Below, in pieces: positions 45,408 to 57,330 of a stretch of DNA of 64,000 bases. The notes under the pieces were generated by a model. It saw nothing but the letters and a program-made list of their open reading frames with translations, had not been told where the DNA came from and did not search any database. Location of the stretch: positions 52,541,386 through 52,605,385 of the forward strand of contig CM049322.1 of the NCBI GenBank assembly GCA_026874595.1, in the 5' to 3' direction. The position numbers were made by a program, and so were the translations under genes. How positions within the stretch are numbered: position 1 is the first letter of the stretch; every line of letters begins with the position of its first letter. Source of the DNA: Sipunculus nudus. Taxonomy: Eukaryota; Annelida; Sipuncula; Golfingiida; Sipunculidae.

Positions 45408-45779
45408 TATATAGGAAACTTGTAGGGGTGAAGCGCTCTCTGATTACAAAAAGACAATGATACAGTTTTCAGTACAACATATTTTTTAAAACATATTAAC
45501 GATAAAATCATTCGAAAAAAAAATAACTTTTAAAAGTTGGATCGTCCGACTTCCCGCCAGACGTCGCTTTTGTTTGTACATTATATTTGGAATTTGGAAT
45601 TTTTTTTCCGGGCATGAATATCAGAAAAACGAAAAGCCTGTGAGAAGTATGATCAGCTTTTTCTTCACTTTTTTTTATAAAAGGTTAAAGGGTTTATTTT
45701 TACTTAATAAACATCCGATATTGGAATCGGCAAATTAAACAACTTAATAAACCAACTAATAAACCGTGTATACTGAAAT

Positions 45780-46629
45780 GTCGATTAAAATGTTGACACC
45801 TAAATAACACAGTATTATCGGTATTATATCAATAATACCGCATTATTACTATCATCAATAATAATAAAATATGATAATTCACACTATTAGTTTCCAAGGT
45901 GTAGCATTATTAACTGTGTTATTATCAATTATGCAAGTGCATTGACAATATTAATAAAATAATCATATTATTCATACGATCAATATTAAGAATACAGTAT
46001 TATTCAAAATGTCAACTACACAACATTGTAAATATGAACAACCATTTATTATTGTTAAAAATAACACTGAAGTCAATACAACAACATCATAAACATCACA
46101 AAATAGAAGTAAAACAAAATATCTTTATCATTATTGTCGGTAATACCGCACACATAAAAGTAATACCCCGTTATTAATTATCATGATCAAATGATAATAA
46201 CAATGCTTGCTTAACATTATCATCAATAATCAATTATGAAAATACAACAATAGCAATATTATCAATGTAAATAATACAACATTAATATCACCATCAATAT
46301 GAATAATACAATATTAATAAAGTCATCACTACCAATGATACACCATGGTTGTTATCAATATCATACCTGCCAGGTATACCGTGAATAAATCAACATTAGT
46401 TATATTCCCAAGATGAACAATACGGCACTACTGAAAAAGCAATGTGAAACAAATCAATAATGGTTTCATCCGTATGAGCATCAATACAACATTACTGGTA
46501 TCACATGTATTAATGTCACAGCATTATTAACGTAACCAATACCATAATAATTATAATACTCATAATGTTGCATTAGTTTTCTGATCATTATCAATACTGT
46601 GATATTATCACAACACACACACACATATA

Positions 46630-46701
<72 letters not shown>

Positions 46702-46837
46702 CATATTTATTATGATCAGTTCCGATCGTAAGACAGTTCTGACATCACCAGTATCAATGAACAGAAATATATCAATACTTAGGCCAAATACATATCCATA
46801 ATTTTTTATTATTCATCATCATCAATAATTCTAATTC

Positions 46838-46874
<37 letters not shown>

Positions 46875-47060
46875 TATAGTAATAATAATACTTATAGTTA
46901 TAAAAATGGAAATAATAATAAAAATAATAACAATTAATGACTAATATATTCAAAAAGAATATATCATTTTTATTCTCATAAATAGCCAAAATGTAACATT
47001 ATCATTATAATACTGTCAATAATATAGCATCATTAATATCACCATTACTGGTAGTTGAAT
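45780..47060. repeat. AAT/ATC-rich trinucleotide region with (CA)n-(TA)n core, unit 2
   Basis: Counterpart of 36600-37900. The dinucleotide core at 46612-46697 has gained a CA segment, and an (ATA)n run lies at 46840-46872. Confidence 0.75.
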
Positions 47061-48183
47061 ATCATTATAATTTATAACTCCTTTGGGGATTTAAGAATAC
47101 CACCAGTGAAATCCTTAACATGAATCCTCGGCATGGTGGATTCTTTGTCCACCTTCATGCTGGTTTACCAAAAAAGTGTCATATTACCTGGAAAATAGTT
47201 ATTTACATCATGACCTAATAACAGGAAAACACTCAGAGAGCTCATACTTCCGTACAACAGTAGTTCATTGACGACATTAGGTGATATTGACGACAAGCAA
47301 ATTTAAAACAAAGGCTTACCACCCATCCTTGCGCAAAAGTTCAAAGAAAATAATCAAGATCATTAAGGACGTGTGAGTACTTTGGGTTTTGACAAACTGA
47401 TAATTTGGGGGAAAATATGAAACTTCGTGTAAGAAAGGACCATAAACGAAAAAAATATGGTTATATCTCGGAGCTGATTAATTAAAACTATAATAAAATC
47501 TTGTAAGGGAAATCAAACGAGACAGCAGGAAAAGGGGGCGCATTTGCCTAGATCTAGATGCATAGAACCGCATTTTAGTTATTCCAGTTTCCCCCGGAAC
47601 GTTTAGCCATTTCGTCACTGGAGGCTCCCTACTCTTTAGCCCATTCGGTATTGTTAGTCATCAGTTTAGGGCTGGGCGAAATTCGGAAGTCCTAGTGGAC
47701 GTAACTCTGGTATGCAGATATAGAGGGGGGAAAGAAAACGTGAAATTCGATACTGGTTTCGGCATTAAGCGTATATTCATCCATTTTAAGGTAGGGGAAT
47801 ATCCCTTGATTAGTATTCTGTGTTTCTATAGACTAGCTGCATACGTAAGTTGTCCCCATGAGGACCTTCGAGAAACTGAGAGAAATATACCTGTCAGGGT
47901 TCGCTATGTACAAGAAAGTACGAGAGTACAGACGAGAATCTATCTGCGGAGATAGTTTGGTCGCAATGGGGACAAAGGTTTGGAGCAGTATAACGCATTT
48001 CTTGCCAAGCCCAAATCCTCAAATTATGTTAGGATGCACAAACGGTTACGACAGTGAGAAACTAAAGCTGGGGATGACTAAATAAAACGCACGGGAAAGT
48101 GGCACTAATTCTTGCTGAAGGACAACCAAGTGACGTATTCTAATCTAAAAGAATTCAAGGGTCGCTGAAGATACCCCGATTTC
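47061..48183. other. Duplicated unassigned sequence, unit 2
   Basis: Counterpart of 37901-39006. An 86-codon frame at 47695-47955 is open here but broken in unit 1, so neither frame is consistently conserved. Confidence 0.3.
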
Positions 48184-49222
48184 TTATCTGCATTTAAACA
48201 TAAGTTTGAGCTCCTGTCTGAAAAGTGTGTTGGTAAAAATGTAAATAAAACACGGGCATATTCTAGAGAGAGCAAGCAAAATATGTGAAAACATGTAGAA
48301 ATGCAACGGCGACTTTCCTGTGAGAAACTTTGTCAAGATCGCAACCATCATCGGGGAATGACATACAACTGTAACCGTATTCAAAGCGAGTGCAGTCCCT
48401 GTGAACTTAGTTATAGCGTGATCTAACCGCTCATCCGGTTTCCCAATCAGTTTGAGCCTATTTTTCCTGGCTTTAATCAGCAAAATTATGGTGATAATGT
48501 TTGATACAATCGAGAGTAATATAGAGCTTGCTTTGTAGACAACCCCGAATACACGGAATACATTATCTGAAGCAGAACTTTCGAGTGATGTTTCGGCATA
48601 TATGAACACGCCCCCGTGGATTACGGTAAACATTATTGTGCTGGTCAAAATGCTAATCCGCACTCTTTTCGGTGACCAAATACACGGTGCCTTCAATGGG
48701 ATTAGGATCGCCCCCATTTGCATCACGGAAATCCCAACGATCATGGCTTCGGACAACGCCAAAATTGTAACCACAAGAAACCTCTCACCCTTATATTCAG
48801 ATTCTTCCAGGGCAACACGGCCCCATTGTAAAATATACCGGGATATAGCTAACACGCCCTGTATAAAATAAAGGATGCACAGACAACACAGGTACCCAGA
48901 TATTGCATGAGATCGAATGTTTTTCCCCAAAACAAGAGCGGTCCCCAGTAGATTGAAAAACACGCTTATTGAACTGAGAGCTGGGTTCCCATACTTGAGG
49001 ATTAAGAACACAAGATCGTCCGATTGGTCCTTGGGTGCATGGCGGATTGGTGACAGAGTTGATCCTTGACCCGGAAGGATATGGTCCCATGCAGTCAAAA
49101 AGCCATCTGTTGATTGATGATATTCCGATCCATGGATTGTTGACTGTTCCCCAGGAGTGACTAACTCTTGATTAAAGGCACTGGTTATATCGGGATCATC
49201 AGACACTTGACTTTTGTACAAA
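48184..49222 (-). CDS. Rhodopsin-like (class A) orphan GPCR, large 3' coding exon
   Basis: An open minus-strand exon of 345 codons to a TAA, with no Met before TM1. It begins one base after a good acceptor (TCCTTTTTTCAG|T, edge 49222), so the start codon lies in an upstream exon at higher coordinates. A polar, Ser/Asp-rich N-terminal stretch (1-68) precedes seven hydrophobic segments, roughly at residues 70-98, 107-128, 148-176, 189-209, 220-250, 272-298 and 306-330. Class A marks present: Asn90 in TM1, Pro290 in a TM6 CHSP (for CWxP), and a helix-8-like LFRQELKLMF after TM7. Marks missing: TM2 Asp, DRY (the position reads QMGAIL), NPxxY (PCFIY) and the usual TM3/loop cysteine pair. This pattern fits lineage-expanded molluscan orphan receptors; the ligand is unknown. 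Confidence 0.75.
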
Positions 49223-50029
49223 CTGAAAAAAGGACGAAAATATTATAATTCCTAAGCTCCGTATACTAAGATTTGTATGAATTTTATTTTCCTGTACTTA
49301 TTATATATACAAAAAGATTAAATAGGAGGTGTAGTTAAGGTAGTAGGGGTATTCAAAATTACCGATAAGCAAATACATTTGGTGGGCAATAGAGCCCAAT
49401 GTATTGCCTTCCGCGAAGTTGATTAGAGTGGTTTTAGATTTCCGCTCAGTGATTTGTTAGAATAAAATAGGAGAGAAAAAATATTATTATTTAACCATTA
49501 ATAATTAACATTCCGTCTTTACATCTTGTCCTAACCGGAGGAGGGTTGAGTTTCAATAGAACGATGTAACTGATAAAGGACAGTCGTATTGCTATGTGCA
49601 TGGTACACGGCTGTAAGTGGACAACATTTTTGTCCTCTCCCTGCGGAACCAAAGTCCAGAATGCTCTTATTACAACAATGCTTGCATGTGTAAGACTTAA
49701 AGGAAACTGTTTTTGCGAGTTGTGTCATCAATAAGCAAGTGCTTAACAGAGTATCTTTGTCATATGCCTTGAGTTAAATGGACTGATCTACATATTATGT
49801 TATTGTGTCATATTTACCATGATAATAAATAAATAACATTGGTATGTTTTATATGTACAAAAAAAACAATTCCTAAACATTGACAGAATGAGAAATATCG
49901 CATAGTTTATCGGAACACGCTACCAAATATTTCGATAAACTGTAATACGAAAATTTTATGCAATACCCGGCCCTAAAACGTAGCTTCTTGGCTCCTTCTT
50001 AAGAACATAAATAAGACACAGAATAATTT
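49223..50029. other. Upstream of the receptor exon; non-coding
   Basis: The acceptor and pyrimidine tract lie at 49223-49235 (minus strand). No upstream exon recognised. Counterpart of 40047-40840. Confidence 0.4.
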
Positions 50030-52930
50030 TAGTCATGGAAGCACCAATGCAAGAGGGGTCTCCGTACTTCATAGTTTTCGACTGTTTTTTGAATGATTTT
50101 AGATTACCATTGGCAAACATATATGGACCAAATAATGCTTGTGAAAGGATTTTATGATAATATTTTGGAAATAATTAATGTCATAGGAAATGAGCAACTG
50201 GAACATCAAGCTTGGTATAGAATTATAGAATTATACCGAACAGATGGACATCAGAGTAGAATTAAAGGATATTTATATTATTGGAGAAACTGACATTTGG
50301 AGAACAAAAATAAGAGAAAGTATGCATGTACGTGGATTCGGCATAATCTCACAGCAGTTGGCAGCAGATTAGATCATGTTTGGATATCGACAGTTCTTGC
50401 TGGTAGAATTGAATGTGTAAATATTATTCCAGACTATAAAGCAGACCACCAAACATTGCTTATAGGATTGAACACTCAGGTTCACAAATGTGGAAAAGCA
50501 TACTCTAAATTGAAATGTATACATAAACCCGAATATGGTAAACAGATAACGAATAATACATTGAAAGATAATATAGGCGAGAATTCAGCTTTCTATGGGA
50601 GTCCTCAAAATAAGAATACGAAGTGAATCAATTTCTTTCGGTATTAATACTAGAACAAAAGAAACATTCAAAATAAATGAACTCGAATAAAAAAAATAAG
50701 ATTGTACAAGAGGACCAATCCAAAGACAATCAGAAACATTTTGCTGCATTTATGAAAGCTCTAGAGAGGACTTTGGAGGACAAAATCAAAGAAGCTATAT
50801 TAAGGAGCAGGGCCATGGTTTGATTGTTTGAACAGTTAGAGAAACCAGCAAAGTATTTTCTTAACTTAAAGAAACGGAATTACAACAGAAAAATGATAAA
50901 TGAATCTTCCCGATGGAACAGTTATTGAGAACCTTGTAAAGATTTAAATAGAACAAAAGAATTATTATGAAGAGCTGTACAAATCCACAGTTACAGATCA
51001 AAACATAACTATTTTTTTCAGAACTAACCCCTGATGAACAACTAAATGAGTAAGAAAAAGATATCTGGATGAAACATAAATCCTAAGTGTCTTAAAAATT
51101 GGTCTAGATGACATTATAGCAAAATTCTATATTTTTTTTGCAGATTTAAAATAATTACTTATGAATGCAATAGCAAAGAGTCAAAAAGAGAGCCACCATA
51201 GACCATCACAAAACGGGGAAATAATAGAACTCCTACCGAAAAAGGACAAAAACTTATTAGATCTAAAAAACAAAAAAAAAAAAAAAAAAAAAAAAACAAA
51301 ACTGGAGAACAATTAAACTTTGAATACATATTATAAATTATTCTCTAAATGCATCGCAAATAGAATTGAAAAATTACTTCCCACTCTCATAAATGAAGAT
51401 CAAACCGGTTTCATGAAAGAAGGTACATGGGAGTAATTATAAAAATAGATAATTACAGTTATAAAAGTGCAAATAAGCAGTATTTGAGGGGTTATTTAAT
51501 TACTTTAAATTTTGATAAAAAAGCTTGCGACGGTTTGGAATGGTCAAATTTTACCTTCGGCTATAACATAAACAAATGGATGGAAACATTATATAAAGAA
51601 TTTAAAACATGTAGTAAAAAATGGATGGTGTTTCCAGTTCTTTATGCCCTCAAGAGGTGATGAGAAAGGGTGTCCTATATTACCATATGTATATGTATAT
51701 ATATATATATATATATTCAGAAATGTTAGCTAAAATATTAGAAGAAATTTGAAGATTACTGGGGTATATATAAATGATTATATGGTCCTACAATATGCAG
51801 ATATTTTTTCGAGTATTTAATAACCGTGCAACAATTTTTAAGCCAATCTGCTAAAATGCAGGTTACAGACGCTGGCTTCAAATGGACAGAGACCCCAGTC
51901 GCTGTATTGGGAATTTCCTTCAGACCATTTGCATTGCTTTTTAAAAGACAATTACCAACACAAATTAGATGATGTAGAAGAAATTTAAAAATCATGACCA
52001 ATAAGGAGCATGACAACAATAAACAAATAATAGCCTCTCAAAGCCGCGCTCTATCTCAGTTAACATATTTTCGTTGTTTTACCTAACCCAAGTTTAAGTT
52101 ACCTGGAGGAATTAGGAAATAAATACTTTACATTTCAATTGGTCAAATTAGCCAGATAAAATCAAACGCACAACAATGATAGCACCATATGAAAAAAATG
52201 ATGGTAAATGTGGTTAATATACACATACAGAATAAATCTTTAAAGAAAATTAGTTGGACACAAAACTGCTTTAAATAATAATAATAATGTGTGAAAGAAT
52301 CATATATTAAGTACGTTTCCGCTGAAGTAAGACATGTTTTAATGTAACTTAGATTTCAGGAATGCAGAAAACTGTGTCCATTAAAATAATCCTTTCTGGA
52401 GGTTTTTAAGTTAATGGTGTAAATTTCATTACCACTAACCAAGTGTTACAATTGTAATACAACTCTCATAAAAAATAATAAAATAAGAATTTTATCAAAA
52501 GCATTAGGTGTATAAAAGATATATTGTGTATTGATGGAGGTTTTTAAAATATAACGAATTCTGTTCCTACACTAATATACAGATAAACTACTTATTATAT
52601 CAAGTTCTGATTAATTGTATACCAACTGAATGGAAGAATGAGTTAATATGAGTTAAATATTAATAATAAAAGCAATATTTCAGGAACACGGAAAGACTGC
52701 AAACTCAATAAAGTTAAGAATGTTTCTATACCAGGTTTTGAACATAATATTGGATCTGAGTAATAGACTATCAGATAATGGAATAGTATCAGACCCTTAG
52801 TGTACCTCCTGTAGAAAAGAAATTGAAACTTCTATACCCTTCTTGTACTTTTTCAAAAGGTATTATAAAATGAAATACACAATTGGCTGACCAAATGCAA
52901 TATAATATCACATACGCTTATCTATAATGA
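50030..52930 (+). mobile_element. L1/Tx1-type LINE, unit 2, longer decayed copy
   Basis: Endonuclease pieces (DFRLPLANIYGP near 50099-50134; TAVGSRLDHVWIS near 50353) are followed by a KPAKYFLNLKKRNYN block (about 50843-50887). Next come LLPKKDKNLLDLKN (51227-51268), a LNFDKKACDGLEW palm block (51505-51545), GCPILPY (51670) and LQYADIF (51788). LKWTEGPVAVLGISF-like codons lie near 51880-51920, and an LSQLTYF block near 52055. C-terminal pieces follow beyond the duplication edge: KSIRCIKDILCIDGGF (52500), LINCIPTEWK (52610) and a CTSCRKEIET finger-like piece (52805). Many stops and frameshifts; an A-run of 24 is at about 51271-51294. It ends near the (CA)n-(TA)n at 52938. Confidence 0.75.
51688..51716. 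repeat. Short (TA)n inside LINE RT coding, unit 2
   Basis: Counterpart of the longer tract at 42306-42352, with a TATGTATATG interruption. Confidence 0.85.
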
Positions 52931-52937
52931 TGAGAAA

Positions 52938-52974
<37 letters not shown>

Positions 52975-52985
52975 AAATATATATA
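52938..52985. repeat. (CA)n-(TA)n microsatellite
   Basis: CA run 52938-52960 then TA run, at the end of the LINE. Confidence 0.9.
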
Positions 52986-53425
52986 TTAACCTAATAATTT
53001 ACTACAATAAACAACTGCTAGAGTGCTCTATGTGTATGACACCAGAGCTTTATAACTATACAAGTAGAGGAAACAAATTGTGTCAGACATTTTTACAACT
53101 ACGTAGTTTCATGCAGCATCCCTTATCCAAGGACCGAACCTTCCCAGACCTCAACATTGTTCTCGGAATCTTGTTTAATCCATCTAACTGTGGCAAACAC
53201 CTTGTACTTTGTCGTTAAGTAATGATAAGCAGCAAACATACTGGATAACCTATCACCATTACGTAACAACGGATTGTCCACACAACAAAAAACTTCACAA
53301 TTGTATACCGTTATGACCTACAGCATTTCAATCAGGCAGTCTAAACGGACGACTGCACCATGAAGCACGAAAATACGAAATAGTAAACATGTCAGACACA
53401 ATTTGATTGCTCTACTTGATAATTA
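52986..53425. other. No gene seen
   Basis: A 62-codon frame at 53030-53218 has no splice or homology support. Confidence 0.35.
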
Positions 53426-53513
53426 TATATATATATATATATAATTATATATATTTATCCCACCGGCAGTGAACCGACTTTCTGAATATATCCTTTCCAT
53501 ATAAAATAATAAG
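53426..53513. mobile_element. (TA)n and solo half of the foldback element
   Basis: After a TA-rich stretch, CCGGCAGTGAACCGACTTTC then ATATCCTTTCCATATAAAA is a diverged version of the right arm at 17404-17444. No partner arm is nearby. Confidence 0.55.
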
Positions 53514-53899
53514 GTACTTACTTAGACGTGAAGAGTTCGTTTCTTTGAAACATGGCCGGGTTTCTGGTGCTGTTTGGTTTTCCTCCTTGTATTTCTATTT
53601 GCCTAGCAAGGGCAGTTTTCTTGATTAAAAATGTGATGTTGCTGGTCGGCGTTCTAGACAGGATTGTTCTTCTGGAATGATTTGTTCTTGTCTGCAACCC
53701 TCTCTCTTAATAACCAAAATATCTCACTGGTTGTTGGGAACAGGAGCATGATGGGAATTAATTTGTCGTAGCTTACACATCGGCCAATAGACACCCAGTC
53801 TTGTTATATCAAGTGCTCAGACCCCTGATCAATAATAAGAACCCTTCATACTTTCTTGTGGAACGTATATAATGGTCACTTGTCGGCAGTCTGGTTTCA

Positions 53900-53900
<1 letters not shown>
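53514..53900. other. No feature recognised
   Basis: Mixed sequence. An AAGGTACTTACTTAG phrase at 53510 is donor-like on either strand but without an exon. Confidence 0.35.

Positions 53901-53962
<62 letters not shown>
53901..53962. repeat. (TA)n microsatellite
   Basis: Pure TA run of about 62 bases. Confidence 0.95.
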
Positions 53963-53965
<3 letters not shown>

Positions 53966-54539
53966 GAATTATTTTAATATAGCCATATACTTTACATACA
54001 CACGTATAGCAGGTTAGCTGCACAAATTAGCAGAAGAGTGGGGTAATATTTAGATCAATTGTTATTCTTGCAATGTAAGCACAAACAGGAGAAATTCTTG
54101 GTGGCCATAGGGACCTATATCAATGAATTTAAACCATACTCCGTTAAACTGCCCTTGTCCTCATCTTTTGTATATCTGTCCGTATACATTGACTTATGCT
54201 GATATTGTTGTGAACTTTTAGCCGCAGATAGGACCTATAAGAGGATTGATGCTGGAAAATTTCAAACCCGTCAAAGATTCAATATGAACACCAGGTGATA
54301 TTTCGAGAACATTATCCAGCTATTTGAAATATTAAATTTTGATATTTCCTAGTAGAAGGTCGTCAGATTGCGGTACAACTTATGGGATTATGGTTCAACT
54401 GATTTCCAATGCCAAGGCAGCAACCGTTTTTAATTTGTCTATGCTGTTTTTCACTATGGGGTATAAGCGCGATCATATTTCTGACAGGTAAAATGTTTAA
54501 TATCACTGCATATGAATGGTATATTCAAGCTTTTCCTGG
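53963..54539. other. No gene seen
   Basis: An 87-codon frame (54409-54672) runs into the minisatellite and is not supported. Confidence 0.35.
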
Positions 54540-55430
54540 ATATTTAAGAAAATATTACACTTTGGCCGGATCTACATTCCAGTTCTGCCTGGATCTAGAT
54601 TCTTGTTCCGTCCTTGATTACATCCCTTCTGTCCGGATCTATATTTTACTGCTGTCTGGACCTACAATCTAGTTCTGGCAGGATCTATATTTAGTTCTGC
54701 CAGGTTCTGCATTATATGTCTGCTCGAACCTACATTATAGTGCTGCCTTCATCTAAAATCCAGTTCTAATCTGATCTACATTCTAGTTCTTCCTGTAACT
54801 ACGTTCAAGCTAAATCTGAACCAATGTTCTAGTTCTGCCCAGATCTACACTCTAGTTCTGTCCGGACCTACATTCAAGTTATGTCCGGATCAACATTCCA
54901 GTTCTGTCCGGACCTACATTCCAGTTCTGTCCGGATCAACATTCAAGTTCTGTCCGGATCTATATTCTCGTAATGTCCCGATCTACATTCTAGTTATATC
55001 CGGATCTACATTTCAGTTCTGTCCGGACCTACCTTCTACTTATGTCCGGATCAACATTCCAGTTCTGTCCGGGTCTACATTCCAGTCTTGTCCGGTTCTA
55101 CATTCCAGTCCTGTCTGGATCCACATTCTCGTTATGTCCGGATCTATATTCTAGTTATGTCCGGATCTACATTCCAGTTCTGTCTAGATCTATATTCTAG
55201 TGATGTCCGGATCTACATTCTAGTTATGTCCGGATCTATATTCTAGTTATGTCCGGATCTACATTCCAGTTCTGTCTAGATCCATATTCTAGTGATGTCC
55301 GGATCTACATTCTAGTTATGTCCGGATCTATATTCTAGTTATGTCAGGATCTATATTCTAGTTCAGTCCGAACCTATATTCTAGTTATGTCCGGTTCACT
55401 CTAGTTATGTCCGGATCTACATTTTACACT
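54540..55430. repeat. 23-bp minisatellite, about 38 units
   Basis: The consensus is close to CTACATTCTAGTTATGTCCG plus GAT, with spacing exactly 23 in the best part (GTCCGG at 55205, 55228, 55251). The left third is strongly degenerate. The block 55130-55350 is most uniform and contains a 92-bp higher-order repeat (4 units), seen from TGTCTAGATC at 55181 and again at 55273. Most units carry TCCGGA, a 6-bp palindrome. Not a multiple of three, so not coding. Confidence 0.9.
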
Positions 55431-56576
55431 GAATAACAAACAGTCACATTTATCAACAACAAAGCAGCATGAGGAGTAGATGTAGGTGTCTTAGTGACCG
55501 GTTTATATCTTCTATTGAATATCCTTATAACGACGTATAACAATCTTAAACCAATGGGTTGCTGATTATCTTATATAAGGCATTAATTGATTCCACTTTT
55601 TAAAACGAAATTCTGTTCTATTCTTCTTTTCGGCAATATCTTCCTCTGTCTAAAGATATTACAAACGAATTAAACTTAGAGAAAATACCTGTGTTACTTT
55701 TGCATATTTTCCTCTATATACGCTGAGTTTATACAATATAAAATAGTATTTACCATAACATTAATTCAGTTCCAAACGTTGTGGCATATATGTTTCAACA
55801 AGTTTCAGCCATTTTCATATTATGAAATATAGATTCATTGTAACCATACATTGGAAAATATGGGAATAATGATTCAAACAAAAATGGTAACTGTCACTTC
55901 CGATTGATTTTCATTTATTCAGCTGAGCAGATGAATAATTATTTAAGATTTTATACTGAAATTCCATAGTGTATACGTCCGATGATATTCAATATATAGA
56001 TGAGAAACGTTCCTTTTTCTGTATAGATACATCCAAGTTTTCATCTCATTTAGTATATCTGATACTAGTTTTGTCAATAAGGCATTCTTATAGATTAAGT
56101 TTGAACATAACTATATCCTATGATACGATACTTTCCTTATAAAACAATATTATTGTAATTTATAGTATTGACCAAATGCTGATTAACAAGTACGTTACAC
56201 AATTTCTTGTGTATTCAGCTGATGGTCGACTGCAGTTGGAATATCTGTTAAGATGTTAAAATAACACTGAAATTATTTAGCTTTTTTTAATTATACATCA
56301 GGGTTGATCAAGCTTCCTTTACAATTTATGCTTAATAAAGAGAGATTCATTTTTTAAAAACAGATTTATTACCAATTTTAAACAAATTATTATTCCGTTT
56401 TGGCTGGGGTATGATGTAAGCACGTCTAGACACAGTATGAGTGTGGTAGGGACGTAGTTAGAATGAACATAGAAACAGTACATTTTCCGTTTTTGATAAC
56501 GTCCCCGCTTGTTTCATCGATATTTTCAGGACAAAGAGGGTACATTCAACATTTATTGATCGGTCTCATCTTTAAT
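55431..56576. other. AT-rich non-coding sequence
   Basis: No splice-supported open frame or repeat recognised. Confidence 0.45.
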
Positions 56577-57330
56577 TGAGCTCCGCTTGAAAAAACGCGG
56601 GGGCACTATAGTAATCAAATTGTCGGCCAATATGTCCGTCTGCCGTACACACACTGGTTTCCGGATGATAACTGCAGTTTAGATTGGCATATAAATTTCA
56701 AACTAAACATATATGGCCCACTACTAAATCAAGAAGCCTGTTGAGTTTGAGGTCACAAGGTCAAGGTCAAGGTTACATGGGCCATGTGCTCTTTAATTCA
56801 TTTCCGGATGATAACTACAGTTTTGATTGACATATGGATTTCAAACTTGACCTATATATGGCCCCACTGAAACAAGATTTTGATTTGGGGTAATGAGGTC
56901 AAAGGTTAAGGTCACGAGAGCCACATCTTCACGAAGATTGTGGATGAATTTTCAGCCAAACTTTTCATTCTAAACCTTCAATCTCACACAAATAGCTCCC
57001 CTGCCACTAGAGGAAGTAACATTTATTTTGGGATCACAAGGTTAAAGCTCAAGGTCACGGGGTCATCTGTACACAAATATTTCTGGATAACAAAATCATT
57101 TTGGATTAATATATTGTTTTCAAACTTGACTTATACATGCGCGCCACTATAGTCAAAACTCTAAACAATTTGGGGTCATCAGAACGAACTTAATTGATTT
57201 TGGGATTACAAGGTCATAGGTCAAGGTCACGGGAACAATCTGTCAAATTACTTTTGGGATGAAAACTATAAATTGGATTGACATTTTATTTCAAATTTAA
57301 TTTTTATATGGCCTGACACTAAGGTAAAAC
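56577..57330 (-). mobile_element. Helitron-like repeat with AGGTCA-rich tandem units
   Basis: The left edge GAGCTCCGCTTGAAAAAACG then CGGGGGCACTATAGTAATCA is the inverse of the end of the 14.4-kb element (hairpin plus CACTATAGGGCACCCGCTTG). About five units follow, with CCGGATGATAACTxCAG-type phrases near 56661, 56804, 56940, 57083 and 57256 (spacing about 135-173). Units share TTTCAAACTTGACCTATATATGGCCC and AAGGTCAAGGTCACGGG. The core is unrelated to the 145-bp core at 14.4 kb although the terminus is shared. Confidence 0.55.

Larger units (their letters stand above)
42808..52154. repeat. Segmental duplication, unit 2 (about 9.35 kb)
   Basis: Direct copy of 33627-42794. Its right end continues without a break into further LINE sequence (52155-52930), so this end is the ancestral one and the unit 1/unit 2 join is the new one. 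Confidence 0.95.

Noticed and set aside
33627-52154. Two haplotypes joined by mis-assembly
   Set aside because: Possible, but the unmatched filler at 42795-42807 and the LINE continuing only from unit 2 fit a real tandem duplication better; long reads would settle it.
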